Assembly (NCBI GenBank): GCA_001584585.1
Contig: LSYV01000046.1
Location: forward strand, 613,957 to 660,867
Source of the DNA: Gonium pectorale
Taxonomy: Eukaryota; Chlorophyta; Chlorophyceae; Chlamydomonadales; Volvocaceae
Length of the DNA stretch: 46,911 nucleotides
Reading direction: 5' to 3'
Shown: positions 20,998 through 32,763 of the stretch, piece by piece
Position numbering within the stretch: position 1 is the first letter of the stretch
How the letters are laid out: each line of letters begins with the position of its first letter
Translations under genes and position numbers: made by a program
Notes under the pieces: model-generated
Database searches by the model: none
Told to the model about the DNA's origin: nothing
Seen by the model: the letters and a program-made list of their open reading frames with translations, nothing else

Positions 20998-22017
20998 CTG
21001 GGGTGAGGCATGGAGGGGTGGGGTGGGGATGGGGCGCGGGTGAAAGGGGGTCACCCAAGTACGTTGCGTGGGGCAGGGGTCAAGGGGAGCGGGGTACAGT
21101 GCACCTTGTGACCCAAATCTATGTTTTGGGGGCATTTGGAGAGCGGTTGGTCAGTCCCAGAGCCCAACCCAGATGGCAGAGCAGACCCGGTTGCCATGGG
21201 CTGGCACAACTGGACAGCTGGTCAACTTCGTTCCGTATGTCTTCGGCCTTCAGCTTGATGCATGCTTGCAATGAACTAGAGTGAAATGCCATGCACGTAT
21301 GGGCAAAGGGGCTGGCCAGGCGACGCTGCATCGGCAGTTGGCCGACCGAGCAAAAACCCGTTGATGACCGCCATCAGCGGGGCGAGCGCCATGCATGCAT
21401 GGTTATCATGCTGTTCATAGCGTATGACCGTGCCAACCGTGCCAACCGTGCCAACGCATACAACGGCACGCGATGACGAAAGCCGCATGTGTGGAGCCGC
21501 GAGCACCTCCCATCCAGCCCACCTGGCACACAAAGAGATGAGCTCCCGACGAGCCATCATGGGCCTCTGATGGCCGCTGCCACCACCAATCGCCCTCGCC
21601 GCGCATGCTCTCCCGCCAAACTGCCTGCTAGGCGACTTATTCGGGATCTCCCATGACCAGAAGGCCAGATATATGTAGCTCAATTATGGGGGTCCGTCCA
21701 CCAAAGGAACTTGATGAGGGGGGCGACGCACGGTGGTTGCGCGAGGTGTCGGGGAAGACGGGGTTTTGAATTGGGCCGTTCAAATTATGCCTTCTCTTCA
21801 ATATGCTTGTACAGTCTGTACCGTCTGGCCTGGAATTCTACATGCAAAGAGCCTGCACGGAAAGCCAACTTCCTTCTAACGGTCGAAACGTGCGAACACC
21901 CCGGTTCCCTCACCTTTCTAAAGGTTAGCAAAACTGTTATCGCAGGCGGGCCGTATCTTACGCGCGCGCTTTGCTTCTGCGCCCTTGCGGAGGGGTCTCG
22001 TTTGCGGCGGCGGAAAG
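20998..22017. other. Divergent 5' region between the lipase and glycyl-tRNA synthetase
   Basis: About 1 kb holding the missing 5' exon(s) and promoter of the minus-strand lipase and the promoter/5' UTR of GlyRS. I could not place the lipase start: its exon at 20997 begins after a clear CAG acceptor and needs an upstream exon ending in phase 0. A CCAACCGTG triplet repeat lies at about 21432-21458. A possible minus-strand leader starts near 21283, but its translation (KLKAEDIRNE...) does not fit the family. Confidence 0.5.
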
Positions 22018-25000
22018 ATGTCTGAGCAGCTGGAGAAGGCGATTCAGGAGGCGCAGGAGGCTGTTACCAAGCAGGGGGACACCGTGCGCTCCCTGAAGGC
22101 TAGCCTGAAGGAGGGCAAGGCTGAGAAGGCAGGTTCCGGGATGTTGGTGCCCAGCCGGATAGCCAGCCGCGCCAAGCCTGTGATCGTTTCCACTCGATCA
22201 AACAGGTTGAGGTCGATGCGGCGATCCAAAAGCTCGCGGAGCTGAAGCTGAGTCTTGAGTCTAAGCAGAAGGTGCGCGAGGCGGCGCTTGCGCCTCCAAA
22301 TCTCATTATGGCAGCAGTTCTATGTGGGAATTAGAGTCACTGGATCAATCAGGAGATCGACATGGGCGGGCGGCACGAGGGGGGGGGCCATCGCGCGCAG
22401 ATCGCCGGGTCCTGGTTGAGCAGGGGGAGAGTTCTTGGCAACTGGGCGGTGCATGGCAATGAGCAGGTCCTGGGGGGCCGCTAGGGGTGCGGTAGAGGCC
22501 TCTACGGTTTGCGGGCTTGGGCTTGGCCCATGGATGGCGAAGCGAGGCTGGTTTGGGACGGTACACACGTTCCTGTGTCACTGTCGCGGGCCTCCGTGAC
22601 AGCCGTTGAGGCTCGGGGGGGAGGCTCATGAATGATAAGGGCAGGATACGCAGGTGGGAGGTGGTGGGAGGGGTGCTGCACGGGGTGCTGCTGTTGGACG
22701 AGAGCGTGCTGCACACGAAGGGCATCAGAAGCTCTACGATTACTCCCCCCCACCCGCCTAACACCCACCACCCCAACCTCTCCCCAAACCTCCCTCACTC
22801 CCTCACGCCCTTCGCGCTCCTGCCCTCCGTCCCGTCTCCACCCAACAGGAGTTTGAGAAGGCCACCGGCAAGGTGTCGGGCCAGAGCAAGGAGGCGCTCC
22901 GGGCGGCGCTGGTGAGGTGGCGGCCGAGCAGCCGACGAGCGGGCGGGGGATGGGGGCCGGGAGGGAAGGGGTGGCGCGTGTAGACGGGGGTGGCGGGGGG
23001 TGGCGGGGGGGCTGGGCGGGGGGGGGGGCAATGGTGCGGCGGGTTGAGATCAGCATCAGACGCTGCAGCATGAAGCGCGCGGTTGAGGAGGATGCTGACC
23101 GGGAGCCGGGGGCGGGGGGCGGGAAAGGGGTATAGGGGTTTTGGCAGGGCCGCGGCAGGGCGGGGGGTGGGGACCAGGGTCTGGAGGCCGCAGGGGGATA
23201 GCGGCGATGCGGGGGGGGGGAGGGGTGGTGGCCGGTCGAGGCGGCACCGCGGCCGGAACGGGGGGGGCGGGTCGCTGCCGGCCCAGCAGGCCGATGTGGG
23301 TTCACCGCGTGTGTGGCACAACGGAGGGGGCGGGGCAGCGCAGCGCGTGGGACTGCCCCCCGTTGTTTAAGAGGAAGCCCTGGCTGGTGTGCGTGGTAGG
23401 CTGGTACCTGCTGCGTTCGTCTCAGCCTCCGCGCCCCGCTTGTGCCCCGTGCCCGTGCCCGTGCGGCAGGCGGGCGTGCTGGAGCGGCGCATGTTCTACA
23501 TCCCCTCGTTCAAGATCTACGGCTCCGTGGCGGGCTTCTACGACTACGGCCCGCCCGGCTGCGCCATCAAGCAGAACATGACGCAGGTACGGTGACGGTG
23601 CCGTATGAGTCGGTCGGCTCGCACGGCGCGATCACACAGCGGTGTGTTAAAAATAGACGTGCCTAGCTCAGAAGGGGGGAGGGTGATTGCGAAGGCCGGC
23701 TGCGGCGTGCGGGGCTCCGTTTGTGGTGGACCGAGGGGCTCAGCTGCGCTCCTGGTGGTGGGGGGCGGGGGGGGGCCATGGTGCGGGCCCCCTGGGCTTG
23801 GCGATGCGTAGTGGCGGCACGGCCTCGCCCGGCAACGGCGGCAGCACTGGCGGCGGCAGCACTGGCGGCGGCAACGGCGGCGGCACAGGCGGCAGAGCCG
23901 CGGCTGCGGCAGGCGCACTCGGCCGTACCCCGAATGTGGCCGCTGGAGGAGCTGGCGGCGGTGGCGGCAGGGCATGCCGCGCTGGGAGCAGCGGCAGCGG
24001 CGCGGTGGCGGGCCAACCTTTGTGGCGCTGACCTGACGCCGGAAAGCGCGGCGGTCCCGTAAGCGGAGCTTTGCCCGCCATGACCCACGGGAGCCGGTCA
24101 AACGCTGCCCAGCTGGCGAAGGCGAAGCCGCTTCTGCCAAGCAGGCTGCTCTCACCTCCGCGCCGGCCGCCGTTCGCACCCGGCGGTCTGCCAGTCGGAC
24201 TGGTAGGGGCCATGGCCCCCAGCGGCCTGGCCCCCAAAGGCCGTGACCCCGGGCGGACCCGCCGCGGCCAAACCAGCGGCCGCTGCCTCCGCGCCGGCTC
24301 GGCCCTCGCCCGGCAATCGAGCGCTACGGGCCACGCGCGATTGGGGGCCCCGCAGCAGGAGTCAATCGAGCATTGCCCGCGGCGCTCGGTTGGCGGGCGC
24401 GGACCGCGGCGGGGGGGGGCGGGCCTTGGGTTTCGCGGCCGTGCGATCCGTCAGCGGACGTGGCGGGGGCTTGGGCGAGGGGGCATGGTCAGCTAGCGCC
24501 AGCTTGAGCTCGCCGCCCGTACTGCCAGTTCCGGTAGAATGGAATGTTCAAGGCGTAGCTGGCAACCGTTCGCCGCAGGTGTGGCGCAACCACTTCGTGC
24601 TGGAGGAGAACATGCTGGAGGTGGAGTGCCCCGCCGTGACGCCGGAGATTGTCCTCAAGGTGGGCGGGTCGCCGAACCAACCGAATAACCTAACTGCCAG
24701 CGTAAAGCCAGGATCCTTTTGATATGGCGCCTTGAATCATATGTGCTGCGGGCAGCCGGTCGGGCGGGGCCGGGTTGTTGTCGAAACCCAGTAGCCAGGG
24801 TGACGGAAAGGGCGTCGGGCGGGATAGGGGACGGGCAAAGTGGGAGACGGCGGTGTAGGGCAAGTGGGGCCAGCGGGCGGGGAAGGGTTCAGGCAGGTTG
24901 TGAGCACATCGTGTACTACGTCTCTGGACCATATGCCGCGGCGGTTTTCAACACACCTTGTACGGTTGTACGGTTGTACGGTTGCTGCTGAACAACTCCA

Positions 25001-28000
25001 ACGCCAACCGCCCCAACCGCATCAACCACCCCAACCGCCAGGCCTCTGGCCACGTGGACCGCTTCACGGACTTCATGGTGACGGACGCGGTGACGGGCGA
25101 GTGCTTCCGCGCGGACCACCTGCTCGAGGTGCGGCTCCGGCGGGAGCGGGGGACGGGGGGGGGGTAGGTGAGGGGTTGTGGGGGAGGCTGGGGGATGGTG
25201 ACCACCTGCTCGAGGTGCGGCTGGGGGGAGTGGGGTGGAGTTGGAGGAATCAGGAAAGGTAGGGGATGGGGGAAGCTGGGAAGGCGACCGCCTGCTCGGG
25301 GCGCAGCGTGGCAGGGGCGGGGGAGGGGGGATATTACGGAACGGGAAACGGGTCGCGTCTTGGACACCGAAGCGCATACGCAGTAGTAGGAGGAACGACG
25401 GTCTTGGGAAGGTGTGAAGACGACCTGCAAAACTGCGATGTCAGCGACGAGCGATACGTACCGTGGCATACCTTCGCGGTTGTAGTCGCTGATATATTGC
25501 TGACATAGAGAAGGAGGAGGCGGAGACCCCAAGCCCACCCGCCCAACCTAACACGCGGACAGACTGGCACAGCACTGACACCGCGAGCGCGGGCCTGCCC
25601 AGACGGACCTTCCCCACGGCACTGACCCATTCATCACTTTGTACTGACCTACGGGGTGGGAGGGCGGACGGCGGAAGCAGCAGAAGAAGTTAGCAGTGGA
25701 CGGTGATGGAACGGGTAAGGCAAAACATGGGCAAAGCAGTTACGCGCCACACTCAAAACCCTTTACCGAATTACTGGGGGGAGGGGGGAGTTGGAGGGGA
25801 TGGTGGAAATCGTGGAGAGGGGAGACGTAGGGAATGCCGACCATCTGCTTGCGGTTCGGCCGGCGGGGGGTTCATGTCAGGGCGGCGGGTAAAGGAAACA
25901 ATACCAAACCGTGACGGGCGGGGCGGGGGAGGGGGCTGGGAGGAATGCAGGTGGGGCTGGGGAATGGGGGGAGCTGGAGAGTGGGAGAAGCTAGGAATGG
26001 GCAATGGGGGGGGGCAGATGTGTGTATGGGTGTGTATGTGTGCAGCTCCATAACCACCCACCCACCCCCGACTGAATCGCCCCCCTCCGCCCCTGTCGTT
26101 TAGCTTGCCCACGGACTGAGTAATTTCCCCACCCATCTCGCTCCGCAGGGCCACCTGGAGGCTCTGCTCGAGGACAAGAAGAACCCCGTCACCCCGGAGA
26201 AGGCCAGGGTGGGGCTGGGGGCTGCGGGGGCTGCAGGGTTCGGGTGGAAGGCGGGGGGGATCGGGGCCCGGCGCCGGAAGGAGGGTACGGGTTGAGGGCA
26301 GGCCGATCGGGCGCAGGGCACGGAGGGCGCCATGTCGACAAAGGGGGGGTGCGTGACGGCGTATGGGACGATATTGGGCAAGCTTTTCCGCTGCCAGCTC
26401 TCAACCACCCCTTACGACTCCCGACCGGCGCTGAATCCCAACCGCTAACCGCCAACCGCAGGAGATCCGCGAGCTGCTGGCCTCGGTGGGCGAGCTCAAG
26501 CAGGACTCCATGGGCGCCGCGCTCAAGGTGCGTGTGTTTGTCGGGAAGGCGAATCGTCGAAAACAAGGAGTGCGTTTTTTTGTTGTGTGTGTGTGTGTGT
26601 GTGTAGGTATGTGTTTTGGGCACGTGTGTGGTGTGTCTGGTGAGTGGGAGGGGGGCGCGCGGGCGTTTGCTTACATGTGCCATCCGTGGCGGCATTTCGG
26701 TCTTGCGGGGGGCCGGTGGCGGATGCGGTGGGGGCGGGGGTCGCCGGCGGTGTGCCCGCTGCGTCCCGGTCACTGGCACAGTTGCCCGCTTGTGGTGTGG
26801 GCAGTAGAGGAGGAGGGGCCGACCGCTTCTTCGACGTGGGCGGCACCGGCACCCGCGGCACCGGCATGCGGCCCAACGGACCCAGTCCCCTCCACGTCTG
26901 CGCCCCAGCTCCACGCATGTGTATGCTCCGTTCCCACCAACCGCCAACCGCCTCCTAGAAGCGCGCCCCCAAGTAACCGCCTCCCCCCACCCACCCACCC
27001 ACCCCATGCCTGACGCCAGCCTGTTCTCGCATGTACGCTGTCAGCCCCTCCCATGAACTTCCCTGGGCTCATTTACTGAGAATGCCTTCGAATCCCACTG
27101 CCCCTCCCATGCTCTCTCGTCAAACGTTTCCTTCTGAACCCCGTACCATAACAACCCTCTCCCCCATCTAACAACCCCACCCGCAGGAGTACAACGTCCG
27201 TGCTCCCGGCACCGGCAACGACATCTCGCCGCCCTTCCCCTTCAACCTCATGTTCAAGACGTCCATCGGCCCCAAGGGCGACATGGTGGGCTACCTGCGC
27301 CCCGAGACCGCCCAGGGCATTTTCGTAAACTTCAGGTGCGCCGTACGGCCGTACGTATCCGTACAGCCGTACGTGTCCGTACGTGTGTTTGGCTGGCGCT
27401 GCCCGTGTGGGCCGAGGGCTGGGACCGCACCGAAGCCCACGTATGGGCCGGTGCAAGTGCGGCTGGGGTTGGAGGCTTGGAGGCGGGCGTGTCGTAAACC
27501 CGTGGCGTACCCTAACCCCCTCCCCTCCCCGGCCCCCTCAGGGACCTGCTGTACTACAACGGCGGCAAGCTGCCCTTCGCGGCCGCCCAGATCGGCAACT
27601 CGTACCGCAACGAGATCTCGCCGCGCGCGGGTCTCCTGCGCGTGCGCGAGTTCACGCAGGTGTGTGTGTGTGTTATGTATGCGTTACGGTACGCAGGTGT
27701 GTGTATGTTTTATATGGTCTACAACATATATGCGTGACAGTGTGAGACAAGTAGTCTTGTAAAAGAATCGACCTAGGTGTGTGTGGGTGGGGGGGGGGGG
27801 TAATACGGAACGGGAAACGGGTCGCGTCGCGGACACCGAATCGCATACTCAGTAGGAGGAGGAACGGCGGTCTGGGTAGAGGTGAGGACGACCTGCAAAA
27901 CTGCGATGTCAGCGACGAGCGGTCCGTGCAGTGGCATACCTTCGCGGTGTGTGGGGGGGGGCGGGGCGGGCCGGGGCGGGGACCTCCAGAGTGGCGGGGG

Positions 28001-31000
28001 CTTGAGCTTGCCCCCGTGAAGCCGCCGTTACTGCCCCACGACCGTGGACCGCGATCGCGATCAGCTGCGCGCCGTACACACACGCCGTTCGCACGCGCCG
28101 TACACAGGCCGAAATCGAGCACTTTGTGAACGGCGAGGACAAGTCGCACCCCAAGTTCGCCTCGGTGGCCGACCTCAAGCCGCTGCTGTACTCGAGGTGT
28201 GTGTGTTGGACAAGGCGCGTGGATGGGTACGGTAGTTGGGTTTGGGGATTGCAGGTTGCCATGTTCCGGTTACGCGCCCGGCCGGCGGCATGCAGCTGGA
28301 TACTGGACCCCCCTCGATGTTCACCCCCACCCCCCTGACCCCCATACACATACACGTCGTTCGCCACGGCATGCGTCTCAGTGAGGCCGATTTCCAACCT
28401 CCAACCTGCAACCGCCCCCGCGACACTGCCCCCTTCCCGCCCCACGCACACACCGCTGCATGAGCACGCCGTAGGGCATACCCCTGCCCCCATCCCCGGC
28501 CGGCGGAATGCTGCTGGGTACCGGGCCCTCCCCATTAAACCCACGGCGTGCGCCCCAGGCTCCGCTGACGTGGGCGCAACCCCCCGACCGCCCCCGCGCC
28601 ATCACCCCCATCCCGACCCCTCCCACCCCACCCCTGCCCGCCCTCCCCGGCCCGCCCTCCCCGGCCCGCCCTCCCCGGCCCGCCCTCCTGCGCAGGGAGC
28701 TGCAGATGGGCGAGGAGAAGAAGGCGCAGCCCATGTCCCTGGGCGAGGCGGTGTCCCGCGGCATCATCGCCAACGAGACGCTCGCCTACTTCATCGGCCG
28801 CACCTGGCTGTTCTTCTGCAAGGTCGGCGTCAACCCGCAGCGCATGCGCTTCCGGCAGCACCTGCAGCACGAGGTGAGGTGGGGGGGAGGGGGCGGGGTG
28901 ACGGGGAGAGACCCGGGGGGGGGGGAAGGGTATGATGTGCGATGGGGATGGGGGGCGAGGGAGGGGCGACCTGAGGGGGCGTGTGTGTGGGGTGTGTATG
29001 GGGTAGGGGGCGCCTCGCTGGGGCCAGAGAGGCGGATGAAGCTCACGCGCATTTGTAAGTGCCGGATGTGGGGAGGGGGGGGGAGGGGTTGCTTTCAGCT
29101 GGACGCCAGTTCGTTCAGCTACAGGCAAACCTTGGCACACATATACACCCTCCCACTCTTCCTCCAGCTCTCCTCCCTCTCTCCTCCCACTCTCCCCCGC
29201 CCCGCCTTCCCCGTCGCCCCCCTCAGATGGCGCACTACGCGGCCGACTGCTGGGACGGCGAGGTGGAGACGACGTACGGCTGGGTGGAGTGCGTGGGCCT
29301 GGCGGACCGCTCCGCGTACGACCTGCAGGCACACACGGCCATGTCCAAGATCGACCTGACGGCCTTCGACAAGTACGACACGCCGCGCATGGTGGAGGTG
29401 GTCAAGGTGGTGCCCAACAACAAGGAGCTGGGCGCGGTGTTCAAGAAGGACCAAAAGGTGCGCGGCGTGTGAGGGGTGTGTGTCGTGTACGGGCGAACGG
29501 TGTACAACAGTGTACGACAGCCGTGTGCGAGGAAACCCCCCTCGCCGCGAAGGTAGTATCGCCTCTCCTCATGTACCCCACCCACCCCACCCCTCCACCC
29601 AGTGTCTGACACTTGCTGTGCAGCCGTTCCCATCACCGGGGCCATTCTTTTCCAGATCGACACTCACGTCGTGTTCCCCCTCCCCTCCCCGTCCCTCCCT
29701 CCCTCCTTCCCCCACCAGGCCGTCAAGGAGGCGCTGGAGGCGCTGGACGAGGCGTCGGCGCTGGCGCTGCAGGCCAAGCTGGCGGCCGGCGAGACCGCGC
29801 CGCTCAAGACGTGCGACGCCACCTTCGAGATCAAGCCCGGCATGGTCGAGATCAAGAAGGTGCGGCCCCGCCGGCCGGCCGGGCGTGCCTGTGAAGAAGG
29901 GCGACGGCGGAGTGGGGTTGCCCTGTTGTTGCTGTTTTTGTTGTCATGGCTGTTCGGTGCTGAAACAATCCCGTATGGGGTTATGCTGGGATTGCGGGCG
30001 TGTAGGGTGGGGGTTTCGGGCTCCCGCCAAGTCCTCCTGTTGCCACTGCTGGGACGCCGAAACCCTGCGTCGGTCGTACGGGTCACGCGCGGTGTGGAAC
30101 GGAACGCGGTTCGGCATTCCTGTACGGTGACCGCCGCCTGGAATAGGCCCCCCCCCCAGGGGCAGCTGTTCACCCCGAGCTTCCCTAATGGGACAGCTTC
30201 AATAGGCTGTTTATCCCCATGGCCCTCCCGCACCTCCCAGCCCTCCCGGCCCTGGCGCCCCGACCTCGTAATGACTGGACGCCCACCCCCGCTCGCCGCT
30301 GGAAACCTCCTTCTGGCCGTGTGTATACCTCCGAGCACCCCCGCAACCTCGCCCCCTCATCCACCCCCCGCTCCCCCCCCCCGCTTCCCCCGCTCAGGTG
30401 ACGGAGAAGGTGACGGGCAAGACCTACACGCCGTCCGTCATCGAGCCGTCGTTCGGCATCGGCCGCATCATGTACTGCATGTTTGAGCACTCGTACTACA
30501 CGCGTGAGGTGCGTACGGCGGGAACTGTGTGGTTGGTACGGCGGTACGGCAGTGGGGAAGGGCGGGGGGTCTTTAGGGGGCTCGCGGTGGGTCCTCTGGG
30601 CAGGCGGGCGTCTGGTCCAAAGCTGCCAGTGGTCCCGCCCTGCAAAGCCTCTCCAAGCATCCAGGAAGCGGATGGAAGCTTACGCCTGGTCCGCCGTACA
30701 ACACTGCATCGCACACCAGGGCTCACGTCCAGACCGTTGGGGCTGACGTCCAGCCCGTTCCCATCAAGCCGTGTTTCTCCCCAACCCCCCATTCCCGTTA
30801 CAATCCACACCCGTCTCCGCAACTCCCCCCCCCCCTCCTCCCGCCTCGCGGCCGCAGGGCGACGAGACTCGCGCCGTGATGGGCTTCCGGCCCGTGGTGG
30901 CGCCCACCAAGGCCACCGTGTTCCCGCTGGTGCAGAAGCCCGCCCTCAACGAGGTGGCCGCCAAGATCAGCCGCGAGCTGACGGCGGCCGGGCTGTCCAA

Positions 31001-32073
31001 CCTCATCGACACCACGGGTGGGTGTGGTGTAGTGGGGTGGGGTGGGGTGGGGTGGGGTGGGGTNNNNNNNNNNNNNNNNNNNNNNNNNNNNNNNNNNNNN
31101 NNNNNNNNNNNNNNNNNNNNNNNNNNNNNNNNNNNNNNNNNNNNNNNNNNNNNNNNNNNNNNNNNNNNNNNNNNNNNNNNNNNNNNNNNNNNNNNNNNNN
31201 NNNNNNNNNNNNNNNNNNNNNNNNNNNNNNNNNNNNNNNNNNNNNNNNNNNNNNNNNNNNNNNNNNNNNNNNNNNNNNNNNNNNNNNNNNNNNNNNNNNN
31301 NNNNNNNNNNNNNNNNNNNNNNNNNNNNNNNNNNNNNNNNNNNNNNNNNNNNNNNNNNNNNNNNNNNNNNNNNNNNNNNNNNNNNNNGGGGTGGGGTGGG
31401 GTGGGGGCGCTCGGCGTGTGCTCGAGAGACGGTCCAGCCCGCAAGAATGCCGGCAGCTCATGGGCCCGCCGCCCGGACCAACCAAAGTGACGAACTAGGT
31501 ACTTTACGCCAGAACTTCGGGTGTGTAGATGGGTGGGTGGTTGGCTGGGGCTGGGCATGTGGACGGCGTGCTGAAAGCAGCTGAAAGTAAGCGAGCAGAC
31601 GAGCAAGGAGCCTCAGCAGCGAGCAGCTAGCAACCCCCTACTAGCTGCCAAACACCGTCACGCTGCACTGTCGTCCGACTCCACACCCACACCCAACCCA
31701 TCCCCACCCCAACCGCGCTCAGCCAACCTCCCTCCCTCCTACCCCCCTCCCTCCCCGCCCACCCCCCACTCCCAGGCAACACCATCGGCAAGCGCTACGC
31801 CCGCACGGACGAGATCGGCGTGCCCTTTGCCGTCACGGTGGACTTTGACTCGATCGAGGGCGACGGCAGCGCCACGCTGCGGGAGCGCGACAGCATGGCG
31901 CAGGTGGGTAGGGGGGAGCGGGTGGATGTCATCAGCTCTCACGCCAGTGAAACCCCTGTGCTTGACAAATGGGGATGTTGGGGAAGCAGCTCGACAACCC
32001 GATGCACAGGAGGCGGGCGCGGTGGCGGAAGCGGGGCAGGGGCGGGGGGCAGCGGGGACGGCGGCCGCAGCCA

Positions 32074-32108
<35 letters not shown>

Positions 32109-32763
32109 AACGACGACGATGACGATGACATGCAGCACGTCTCGCAACGTAGCCTGCCTACCTGCCAAAGGGCCCCTCCCATTTAGCACCTGCCGTGCCC
32201 ATTCACCCGCACTCGCTCTCCGCACGCTCCCGCCCACCCGCCCCTCCCCCTACCCTCCCCTGCCCCGCCCTGCCTGCAGGTCCGCGTGCCGCAGTCGGAG
32301 ATCGCGTCGGTCATTCGGGCGCTGGTGGACGAGCGGACCACCTGGGCGGAGGTGGCGGCCAAGTACCCCGCGCAGAAGGCCACGGTGGGTCGAGTGGAGG
32401 GGCGGCGGGGTGTGTGTGGTGGGGGGGGGGGCGGGTGGAGCGGGCGGGGAGGGGTAATTGAAGAAGGGGAAACGGGTCGCGTCGCGGACACAGAATCGCA
32501 TACTTCATAGCGGGAGTAATGGCGGTCTTGGCGTCGTTGCAGGCGGGTTGTGAGGGCGGTGTCCGATGGTGCTGTTAGCGGGGCAAGGAGGAGGCGTGCA
32601 GTCCGTGCAGTTTCCTTCGTAATGTGTTCAACTGAACTGCGGCTGCGGCTGCCTGACCGCAGCCCCAGGCACCCGCACACAACCGTAGATATGATGTTGG
32701 CTCTGACCGGTCTGCCCGCACCCACGCCCTGGGTCGTTTGCCCCTCAGGCTGACGAGGAGTAA
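22018..32763 (+). CDS. GlyRS: Glycyl-tRNA synthetase (class II, alpha2 type) with N-terminal WHEP domain
   Basis: Nineteen exons: 22018-22128, 22206-22271, 22849-22911, 23470-23586, 24579-24659, 25042-25128, 26149-26208, 26462-26527, 27187-27335, 27542-27659, 28108-28196, 28696-28873, 29227-29457, 29719-29859, 30398-30508, 30858-31017, 31776-31903, 32280-32384 and 32749-32763. All phases agree; 691 aa, normal for plant and animal GlyRS. It charges tRNA-Gly. Residues 1 to about 60 are a WHEP helix-turn-helix ([15 protein letters not shown]...[12 protein letters not shown]). The catalytic core includes [13 protein letters not shown] and [12 protein letters not shown], motif 2 ([18 protein letters not shown]), HYAADCWD and motif 3 ([20 protein letters not shown]). 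The anticodon-binding domain follows ([14 protein letters not shown]...[21 protein letters not shown]). The start ATG 22018 has no clear targeting peptide; a longer, organelle-targeted form from an upstream start is not visible. Intron 1 uses a GC donor, intron 16 holds the second N gap, and introns 6, 10 and 18 carry dispersed repeats. Confidence 0.97.
24960..24983 (+). repeat. Tandem GTACGGTT repeat in GlyRS intron 5
   Basis: Three copies of an 8-bp unit containing GTACGG, about 60 bp before the exon 6 acceptor. Followed by an AACCGCC-rich stretch that serves as the pyrimidine-rich region. Confidence 0.85.
25114..25310 (+). repeat. 86-bp tandem duplication across the exon 6/intron 6 boundary of GlyRS
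   Basis: The segment GACCACCTGCTCGAGGTGCG, which holds the last 15 nt of exon 6 and the splice donor, starts at 25114, recurs at 25200 and again, diverged, at 25286: an exact period of 86 bp. A fourth, weaker copy (GACCATCTGCTTGCGGTTCG) starts at 25839. The G-rich spacer is also repeated. Confidence 0.85.
25332..25505 (+). repeat. Dispersed repeat family 1, copy B (GlyRS intron 6), long form
   Basis: Begins at a G-run followed by ATATTACGGAACGGGAAAC and has a diverged core (CGCGTCTTGGACACCGAAGC). It continues through GACGACCTGCAAAACTGCGA and GGCATACCTTCGCGGT, shared with copy C at 27800. Near its 3' end, ATGTCAGC (about 25438) and GCTGACAT (about 25498) form an inverted repeat. Confidence 0.85.
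26584..26604 (+). repeat. (GT)n microsatellite in GlyRS intron 8
   Basis: About ten GT units starting 56 nt after the exon 8 donor. Confidence 0.9.
27800..27952 (+). repeat. Dispersed repeat family 1, copy C (GlyRS intron 10), long form
   Basis: A G-run, then GTAATACGGAACGGGAAACG, the intact core CGCGTCGCGGACACCGAATC and a body shared with copy B (GACGACCTGCAAAACTGCGA, then GGCATACCTTCGCGGT). About 150 bp align by eye between the two copies, same orientation as the host gene. Confidence 0.88.
28636..28688 (+). repeat. Tandem CCCGGCCCGCCCTCC repeat in GlyRS intron 11
   Basis: About three and a half copies of a 15-bp pyrimidine-rich unit immediately before the exon 12 acceptor, so the tandem array supplies the polypyrimidine tract. 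Confidence 0.85.
31029..31405 (+). repeat. (GGGGT)n array around an assembly gap, GlyRS intron 16
   Basis: GGGGT units run into the Ns at 31064 and resume after 31387 in the same register of composition. The gap is thus very probably an unresolved GGGGT satellite, and its true length is unknown. It begins about 15 nt after the exon 16 donor. Confidence 0.85.
32454..32545 (+). repeat. Dispersed repeat family 1, copy D (GlyRS intron 18)
   Basis: GTAATTGAAGAAGGGGAAAC followed by the core with one change (CGCGTCGCGGACACAGAATC), then a diverged body (GGCGGTCTTGG shared with copies B and C). It lies 70 nt after the exon 18 donor, sense to the gene. Confidence 0.85.

Noticed and set aside
28623..28690. 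Regularly spaced repeats considered as a CRISPR array
   Set aside because: The units are directly adjacent 15-mers with no unique spacers, in an intron of a nuclear gene.
22018..32763. Glycyl-tRNA synthetase considered as bacterial transfer
   Set aside because: It has the eukaryote-specific WHEP domain, 18 introns and the eukaryotic alpha2 architecture.
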